Shown here piece by piece: positions 56,766 through 64,000 of a stretch of 64,000 nucleotides of DNA. The stretch comes from Falciphora oryzae. Taxonomy: Eukaryota; Ascomycota; Sordariomycetes; Magnaporthales; Magnaporthaceae. Within the stretch, counting starts at the first letter, position 1, and each line of letters opens with the position of its first letter. The DNA is taken from NCBI GenBank assembly GCA_000733355.1, contig JNVV01000008.1, forward strand, positions 62,001 to 126,000, given 5' to 3'. Both the position numbers and the translations under genes were made by a program. Under the pieces are notes generated by a model. It searched no databases, was not told the DNA's origin, and was given only the letters and a program-made list of their open reading frames with translations.

Positions 56766-57174
56766 AGATAAGAATCGGAACAATGGGGGTTCCAATCGGT
56801 GTGGTCGGAACAGCAGGCTTTTGTTCGGGCAACGTGCCTGGGTAAAGCCCGAGTCCACGCGTCGATCCATCTTGTCCGTGGTGTCGCGATTGGCGACGGC
56901 AAGCATCAAAGCTGTGCCATCGTCGCATCGTGGGAGGGAGCAATTGTTGCCACCCGTATTGGAGAAAAATCCCTTGTTCTTTTACTTTCTTGAGTGAGGG
57001 TTCGTTGAGCGTCCCCTAGTCTAATAACCAACCGATCATGTTCCCATATGACATGTACCCAATCATCATTCCTGCCATGTGCCGACCGAGCTGCTCAGTG
57101 TGCAATCTGCGCGATCTGGGAGCTTTTGAGGCAGGCTTTTATCCCAGAGTCCCATCCTGGCCACGCGCCTTCGA

Positions 57175-59152
57175 CTAGTTCAGCGCCTGCTGGGCAAAGG
57201 TCGGCAGGATAAAGCTGGCCTTGTGGATGTCGGCGTTGTAGTAGCGGCACTTGGCCGCCTCCTCCTCCTTGGTCCAGCTCCTCAGGGGGACCTTGACGTT
57301 GGCCTTGGGGTCCTTGGAGCAGACCATGAAGCCGATCTGGCCCGAGGGGTAGGTCGGGATCGTGGTGTAGGCGTACTCGGCCACGGGGAAGACCTCCTTG
57401 CAGTCCTTCTTGAGCCTCGTGATCAGGGGCAGGTGGAGCCATTGGTTCTCGGCTGCGGTTGCGCAAGAGGAGTCGTTAGTGTCCAGGTTCAAGAAGGTTG
57501 TGAATCTGTTGACGGTAGCAGCGGAGATCGCGAACGTAGACGGAGTCGCAGGAACCAAAAAGAAGGAGAGAGAGAAAAGAAGACAGAGAACAAAATCGCA
57601 CAAATACTTTACAGCACGCGAATTCCGGCTCTTCTTCCCATATATAGAGATCCCAAACCAGCTCGTGGCCCACCCCGCACACAACACCAAAGGACCTTGC
57701 CATGGCGGTTCTGTAGCACTCAAGGCGCCACTGGCGCTAGGACGTGGAAAAGCCGATCTTTTTTGAATCTCGCAGGAATCGCTCTCAAGTGGGATTCCAG
57801 GGAATAAAAAAAGGCAGTCCATGCTTGTGTGCCCGTTTCTTCTCAAGAATAAGGAGAACATACAACCTTGGGTGGTGATGACGCCGCCCTCGCGCAGGGC
57901 GTCGTGGAGCAGCTGGAAGTACGACTTCTGGAACAGGCTCTCGGCGGGGCCGTCCGGGTCGGACGAGTCGGTGATGATGACGTCGAAGGCGTTCTTGTAC
58001 TCGTCGAGGAACTTGAAGCCGTCGCCGACGTGGACGGTGGACTTGGGGTGAGTCAGCCCGGCCGCCATGTCGGGCAGGTACTGCTTGGACAGGCGGATGA
58101 CGGCCTCGTCGATGTCGCACAGGATGGCCTCCTCGACGCAGTCGTGCTTGACGACCTCGCGCAGCACGCCGCCGTCGCCGCCGCCGATGACGAGCACCTT
58201 CTTGGGGTTGGGGTGCGAGTTGAGGGCCAGGTGCGTGATCATCTCCTGGTACGCAAACTCGTCGCGCTCCGTGGCCTGGATGACGTTGTCCAGCACCAGC
58301 ACGTTGCCATAGTCGGTCGACTTGAAGATGAGCACGTCCTGGTACTTGCTCTTCTCGTGGTGCAGCACCTTGTCGACCTTGAGGGTCATGGCCTGGCCTG
58401 CCGTGCCGTGCCGTGCCGGGTTGGCGATGTTGTCAGCCGTGTGCCCCTGATGTTGTTTCTGTAGCGACAGGGGTCTCGTGATTCCGACTTACCAGGCCAC
58501 ATGTCGGAGATTTCGCGGAACCATCCATCTGCGAGGCGTTGCTCAGTTTTCTTCCTGTCAGTATGGACCACAACACCGCCATCGTTTTTCGCAGCCGTGG
58601 TGATGCATCGCGAGAGCGCCGCTGGTCTGCCGACCCCGTGCCGCCATGCCGAGCGCCCGCCGAAGCCAAGCGTTCCACCCACGGCGACTCGGAGGCCGCA
58701 CATGCCGCCACAGGCCGGTCGACGTCCCGGCGAGGCCCCCCAACGCGAGTTTCTCGGTTGTCAGGGGTCCCTGCCCAAGCGAGAAAGGAGAAATTGGATG
58801 TCTCCGGGGGCTCGCGCGTGTCCACATCGAACGATTCCGAGAGGGGGGCAAGCTGTGGGATTTGCCTTGCATCGACGCAATCCCATCACCCAGCAGCTGC
58901 AGCAAGCATGCTGCTGATCCTCATACGGGAGTCTCGCGATATGCGGGCAGTTGCAATGGCAGACCGAGGCCCCGACAGCGGCGCAACCGCACGCGCTCTG
59001 CGGGACCAGAAAAAAAAAACGTTTCATGGGGCTTTTGGGGGAGCGATGGCGGGGTGAAATTGCGGCGGGCGGGCGCTCAATGCGCAGCAACATGAGCCCC
59101 CGGGACAAGGCGACTTACCCTTGATGGTCTCGTGGACGATCTCGTTGCTCAT
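57175..59152 (-). CDS. spe3: spermidine synthase
   Basis: Transfers aminopropyl from decarboxylated SAM to putrescine, giving spermidine. Four minus-strand exons: 59152–59119, 58528–58493, 58397–57867 and 57452–57175; 292 aa, standard length. The two tiny first exons give [20 protein letters not shown] and [20 protein letters not shown], the diagnostic start. Further motifs are [74 protein letters not shown] and [20 protein letters not shown]. Intron 1 is 590 nt and intron 3 is 414 nt, unusually long for this window; intron 3 has a weak GTTGTA donor. The frame runs on through intron 3 for a while, so a naive model from 58389 would be wrong at both ends. An A26 tract lies just before the ATG. 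Confidence 0.94.
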
Positions 59153-62100
59153 CTTGGCGGGTTTTTTTTTTTTTTTTTTTTTTTTTTGGACAGCGGAGGT
59201 CCGGGGAAAGGGGGTATTATTCTCAACGATGGAAAAACTCTCAACCGGAAGCTCAGGGGAGAGACGGAAAAAAGAAAAATTCACAGGAGTCGTTTGCAAT
59301 CCAGCGGGAAATATTTTGCTTTCCAACTCAGGTCTTGGCCTTGGCTAAGTAGGCCCCGATATACCTGGCATGTAGGCGCCCACAAAGTTTTTTTCTGCCC
59401 CTCTTCACGGGTCACATACCGGCCATCCTCTCCACCGCTTTTCTACCCGATACTGCGTGGTTTGCAGTAAATCAACTGGACGAGACAAGAGCCAGAGGAG
59501 GGGCCAGGGGAGAAGGACGAAGAAAAAAAAAAAAAGAAAAAAAACCGAGACCCCAGACAAAAACATTTGTCACGACACGCAGCAGAGGCTACCCGCAAGC
59601 CCCAGGGTTGGGCCGGGTTGCAAAGATGGGATTAGTTCGGCGCTGCAGTTTACATGAAAATGCTCTCGCGTAAGCCCGCAGCGCTCTAGGCCGGTCTCGA
59701 AGCCCAACGACATGGTTCCCAAGCGCTTGGGAAAGAAAGCCCAGCGGGTTCTGCACATCACAGCCGTCGTCCCCAGGGTCTCCCGGCGTATTACGGGAGG
59801 CGCATTATTATTTTCGTCCTTTTGCCTCAATTTGGCTGCTATGGGCCGTTCGTGTGCAACCCGGCGTGTGCAAATCCTGGCTGAGATCTACGACACCGGA
59901 GACCGATGGGAAGAGAGCCCAGACGCTCAGCCGTTGGGCTTTTTTTTTTTTGTTTCTTCTTCTTTGTAGCCCCAATCTAGACGGCCGTTGTTGGGCAGAC
60001 ATCCAAAGTGCACCCGTGGAGCCTGCTGGCGGGCTCGCTGATCGCTGATCAATGTGTGCAACTCAACGGAACCCCACCACGCTGGAAGGTCCTTCCGAGG
60101 TGAGTTAACCACGGGCCGCCCCAACATCTCGGCGCTCATCCTTTTAGCGAGGCGATATCCTGCAAGTCACGCCATGGTCACGGCTGCTGTCGATAGGCCA
60201 AACGAAAGGGAAGCGTCCTAGCATCCAGATGCAACGCGCCGTGGGCTGTGGGCTTCCTGAGTCGCGGTGACAGCTGGAACTGGCTGTGCGCGAGTGTGGC
60301 AAGCATAGAGAGGCGTGCGCGTCCTCTGGTGACGGTTTCAATGTGAACTCATGCTATAACGGTCAGTGCAGAAGAAGCCGAGAACCTAGGGTTAGGTCGC
60401 TTGAGGCGCCTAGAGTAGATGGTCTTTTCCATCTAGAAAGTAGGCCTAGATACTGGTCTTGACGCTTGCTCTTCTTTAACTCAAGCGACGCTGGCCGTTG
60501 CCGGATACGGACATGTGGGCAAATTGTGCTATCGAGCAACCAAGCAGAGGCCAGAAATCTGCGATGTCCAAAGAACATTGGACGAGGTCAACATCGACGA
60601 CACTAATTGGGGCCTCTAGTGGTTCGTAATAAGCACCTTGGTTTTGTTACTGGGACTAATTGAAGAAGGGAGTGTGCCATCATGGCCACTGGGGGCTCTA
60701 ATTAGTCTTTTCGATGCTAAACCGCCCTTTCTTGCGATTTTGGCCAGGCCGGCGAGCAAGCATGTCCGGTCGTGGGAGTCCCTGCTGAAACGCCATCCCG
60801 GACCTGGATGGCCCTGGTTCCAGTCCAGGAATTTCTCGGCTGTCTTGGGCACACGGCGGAGCGCAGGCAAAACCCTCGGGCCGAGATTCCACGTGGTGGA
60901 GGAAGGGAGTGGAGGAGGTTCCTACTCGCGATCTTTGGTCTGTTCTCGCCGGCCCTCGGCTGCGGGTTGCGTGCTCATTTGTTTCTGTGACATTCGGGAG
61001 CGGTTTACTGGCCCCCCAGAGAGAGACACGATGAAACGCGAGGGAAAGGCTCTTCGGAGGGAGGGGTTTGAGCAGTTGACGAGAGAAGGCAAGAGAAGCC
61101 ACGCGGGCCGTGGTAGATCGAGCGGCCAGTCAGGGGCAGCCCGGTGTTGCGCCGAACACGTTTTGACGACATGGTCACATTGCGGCTTTTTTTTTTTTTT
61201 TTTTACTTCTATTTTAGTTTGGGACCTCTGCCACGCAGCGTCGCTGCGCGCCATCGCGTCGTCGCGTTGCGGTGGGTTTCACTACCGCCTCTTTGATCCG
61301 CCAATTTGCCGGCAACTCGGTTGCTGTAAAGGCTTTGGCGGGCGGGCATGAAGGTGGTCCACCCGGATGGTGACGAGCTGTGGTAATATGATCTTGCTCT
61401 GTGTTATTGAGCGCCAGGGGAGACTTCACCGAGAGGAGCGCGGGGAGCACGGAGTGCGACGTACATGGAGACGCACCAAAAAGGGGGGCTGCAGGTTGCA
61501 GTCGTTAGGGCGGTGCAGCTTCGCCGCATAGATGCACGTAGCAGCACAGGCATTGTCTCGGACTTGCAGAAAACACCAGGCTACGTTGTAGCTCGACGTC
61601 GCAAAAAGGCATCTCGCGGTGGGAGGGCCTGGGCAACCAACCAGGCTTACCACAGATATGATGCATCTGGATTGGGATAGAGACGGTGCGAGGCCCCACA
61701 GGGGAAAGAAAAGTGCAATATTGAGCAGGCGAGTGGGTTGCGCAAGAGTCATGTCATGCATTGGTCATGATGAATGACACCGGCCAGGCTGCAACCAAGT
61801 GGTGGGCCATAAAACCCGATCGGAGCGAGTCCTTGTTGATTTGCGGTGCCCGGTTGAGCTGCCCACCAACGTGCATGTGTTACTTGACGTTGTGAGTTCT
61901 GCTGGAAGAGCGTCTGATGTGTGGTGCGTGGTGCTACAGCGTCGGGTATATCGGAGGGTGTCACCAACCGACGTCGAAACCAGGGCGAGCTATCAACCGC
62001 CGCAAGAATGGAAGCATGGAACGAAGGAAGCAAGCTCGAATGCGCCTGGCCTGCTGGGGCTGCCCTGACCAGACAAACGTTTCTATCGAATACCAGCCTG

Positions 62101-64000
62101 TCGGCGCATGGAGCCGCGCCGCCCACACACCGAGGCACAAACCTGGCCCGTCCGTGTTTCAAGAAACCCACCGCGCATCGATCGGGCGACGGGACACACA
62201 GACGAGAGAGGAGCCTGCCGCTAGAACTTGCGCTTGGGATTGCGATCAGCCAGCGATGGGCTCCATTTCCGTCCCCTCAGGCCCTCCTTTTTGTTTTATT
62301 GGCGCGGCCCCGCCCGCGGCGCTAGGTACCTATCCATGGGCTTCTGCTGGCGGCAGCCAACGTCCTGTTTCCTGCTTGGACTTGGAGAGTGAGGTGACAT
62401 GGCGAGTGGGTGAAGTGGGTGAGCACCCCAACCTAGCCGACGGAGTAATTGAGTGCCAGAGTGCCTCGGTGCCTCGCTAGCCCGCATCAAGCAAAATATG
62501 GCGACGCATCCCATTCGTAGGCCAGCACTGGCGCTAGCAGCGCACCCCAGCCTGTGCTACCGTCATGGCGGCCGATGGCGGCCGCCACGTGCCGGCTGAG
62601 CAGCCCGCCGGGCAGGCGCATTCGGCCGCGCGCGGGGGAGGAGCGATGGAGGGAGAGGGTCTCTGGAGCAGCCGTCGAAAGCGTCGAAGAACTCGCAAGC
62701 CCGCGCCGCACAGTCCTCCTTGACCTGGGCCAAAGGGCAACACCCCTGCCGCCACCAGGGGATCCCAGAGCTCGGGACTCTCCCATCTTAGCCACCCCGA
62801 GTTAAGGCAAAGTCCCGTGGTTACAGCAGTCTGCCAACCTAGCCGAGCCAGAGACCTCGCGCTCATTGCACCCTCGCGCTCCACGCTGGGCCCCACCATC
62901 ATCTCCATCGAGCCCACCACCCGTCCTTCAAAATGCGTGCTGCTCACATTCCTGCCGCGACCAGCCCTGCAGCCAACTTCGCGGCCCAGAAGGCAGTTCC
63001 TCTCGGAGCAGGCCCGGCCGCCGGATTGTGGATCGTGGACCACACGCCCTGGTTGCTTGTTTCTTGTTGCTTTTTCGTGTTATTTTTTATTTTCGAACCT
63101 CTTTATTTTTGCTCCTGGACTCTCTCATTTGCAGCATTGATTGGTGGTCTCCTCGTTTCCTGCTCCCTTCCGCTCTGCTTTCTTTCTTTCTTTCTTTTTT
63201 TTTTCCTCTCTCTTTTCTTGATCTTTCCCCATTCGTCATCGTCTGCGCCGTTATCCTTCCTTTTTGGTCTTCTTTGCTGTGCAATCTCGCATCAAGGGGA
63301 GCATAACTGGAGAAAAAGCACAGTGATTTTTCGTCCTTTACCCACCCCTCTCCACCTCGTGTCGGGTCCTCTGTGCAGACCGAGACCTTCCTTCCTGCCC
63401 GTCTGTCTGCCCCCGACAGTGCCCTGGATTGCGTGGTTGCTTCTGCGCCATCTTCATGTCTGTGTGTGTGTCGTATATGCTGGGTTGGCCCTTTTGAACT
63501 GGTGGGTAGCCTCTCCGCACCAGCCCATGCTGTTCCTATTACATCGTGCATACGTTGCCACACCTTGAGCTTGTCTCGACTCGTTTCCCTCCCCCATCCG
63601 ACCCTGACACCCGACACCCAAGCTGCCCAAAGACTAGCCGAAGGCACACCTACCTACGCCTGCCCGTTGCGCCCAGGGACTTCTTGCATTTCCCCCTCCC
63701 CAAGCAGCGCCGTCTGCTTCTCTTGGATCGCCAGCGAACATCTTGACCCGGCCCCTATCCGCTAAACAGTGCGCAAGTCGCCACCAGCCCGGGCCTGCGA
63801 ATACCGTGCCCATATCCTTCCACAGGGGGACTCCCGGCTGCCTGAGCTCGCCTCGACCCCTCGGCGCTCATTGTCTCTGCCTCGAGATCGGCTGCCACCA
63901 GTGTTTTTCCCCAACCGACCGACTTGCCACAACGTCCCGACCGAAATGGCCGGGGCCCTCGGTAGATAGCTACCTGACTATCCACTCTGAAACCATTGCC
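59153..64000. other. gene-poor right end, 4.8 kb
   Basis: Upstream of spermidine synthase. Long T/A runs occur at 59162–59187, 59941–59951 and about 61186–61204. The frames at 60638–61351, 61917–62480 and 62933–63568 have no domain. From about 62850 to the edge the plus strand is C/T-rich (for example 63178–63240), like a long fungal promoter or 5' leader, so a gene may start beyond the right edge. Confidence 0.45.
59162..59187. repeat. A26/T26 homopolymer next to the spermidine synthase start
   Basis: 26 T on the plus strand, read as 26 A on the coding strand, ending 9 nt before the ATG at 59152. It would lie in the 5' UTR or at the transcription start. Confidence 0.9.

Larger units (their letters stand above)
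54744..57174. other. repeat-bearing intergenic region, 2.4 kb
   Basis: Upstream of the methyltransferase and downstream of spermidine synthase. It holds an A-rich tract (54976–55006), a GA dinucleotide run, a 12-bp minisatellite and a terminal-repeat-like motif at 56992–57016. No gene is supported. Confidence 0.5.

Noticed and set aside
56125..56943. 272-codon and 223-codon minus-strand frames (CILS/PVSF repeats)
   Set aside because: They are made by the 12-bp minisatellite, which is open in every frame; flanking residues show no domain.
57500..57867. Continuation of the spermidine synthase frame through intron 3
   Set aside because: The read-through residues break the family; splicing to 57452 restores [15 protein letters not shown].
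60638..61351. 237-codon plus-strand frame
   Set aside because: Starts in unremarkable sequence, includes a poly-Phe run from a T tract and has no domain.
1..64000. CRISPR arrays, rRNA operon, prokaryotic operons, intact transposase or polyketide/nonribosomal synthase genes
   Set aside because: None was seen; short repeats are mini- or microsatellites without spacer structure.

Overview
The window is nuclear DNA from a filamentous ascomycete, most likely a Sordariomycete. The evidence is intron-bearing genes with short GT–AG introns (about 60–150 nt), GC-rich third codon positions, orthologues of standard fungal housekeeping genes, and families of single-pass cell-surface proteins with long Pro/Gln/Ser-rich tails. 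The species cannot be fixed from sequence alone. One assembly gap of 259 Ns lies at 14921–15179. All gene models were built by joining reading frames at splice sites; most genes are not a single open frame.

Layout. 0–13 kb: the 5' part of a Gln-rich protein gene running off the left edge, then a dense housekeeping block of sly1 (SNARE regulator), fes1 (Hsp70 nucleotide-exchange factor, with a clear heat-shock element), mitochondrial ribosomal protein uL5m (minus strand) and sec8 (exocyst). 13–24 kb: two paralogous single-pass surface proteins on either side of a class I alpha-mannosidase (GH47), then argJ (arginine biosynthesis, with three CPC1/GCN4-type sites upstream) and a derlin. 25–27 kb and 46–48 kb: two members of a second single-pass Cys-rich surface-protein family with the same first-intron position. 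27–46 kb: gene-sparse, holding two adjacent small secreted-protein genes (one effector-like, 140 aa) and an N-terminal amidase (nta1). 48–59 kb: a secreted C69-type dipeptidase with Ser in place of the usual nucleophilic Cys, a mitochondrial/cytosolic omega-amidase, an 11-exon LaeA/UMTA-like methyltransferase with one GC–AG intron, a 17-copy 12-bp minisatellite and spermidine synthase. 59–64 kb: no gene that I can support.

Functionally the window mixes secretory-pathway genes (sly1, sec8, derlin, GH47, surface and secreted proteins), nitrogen/amide metabolism (argJ, nta1, omega-amidase, spermidine synthase) and proteostasis (fes1, derlin, nta1). This is ordinary fungal gene order, not an operon-like system. 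I found no CRISPR, rRNA operon, intact transposon or secondary-metabolite core enzyme. The points most worth checking are the effector-like gene, the Ser-for-Cys peptidase, the many-exon methyltransferase flanked by repeated motifs, and the two surface-protein paralogue pairs.
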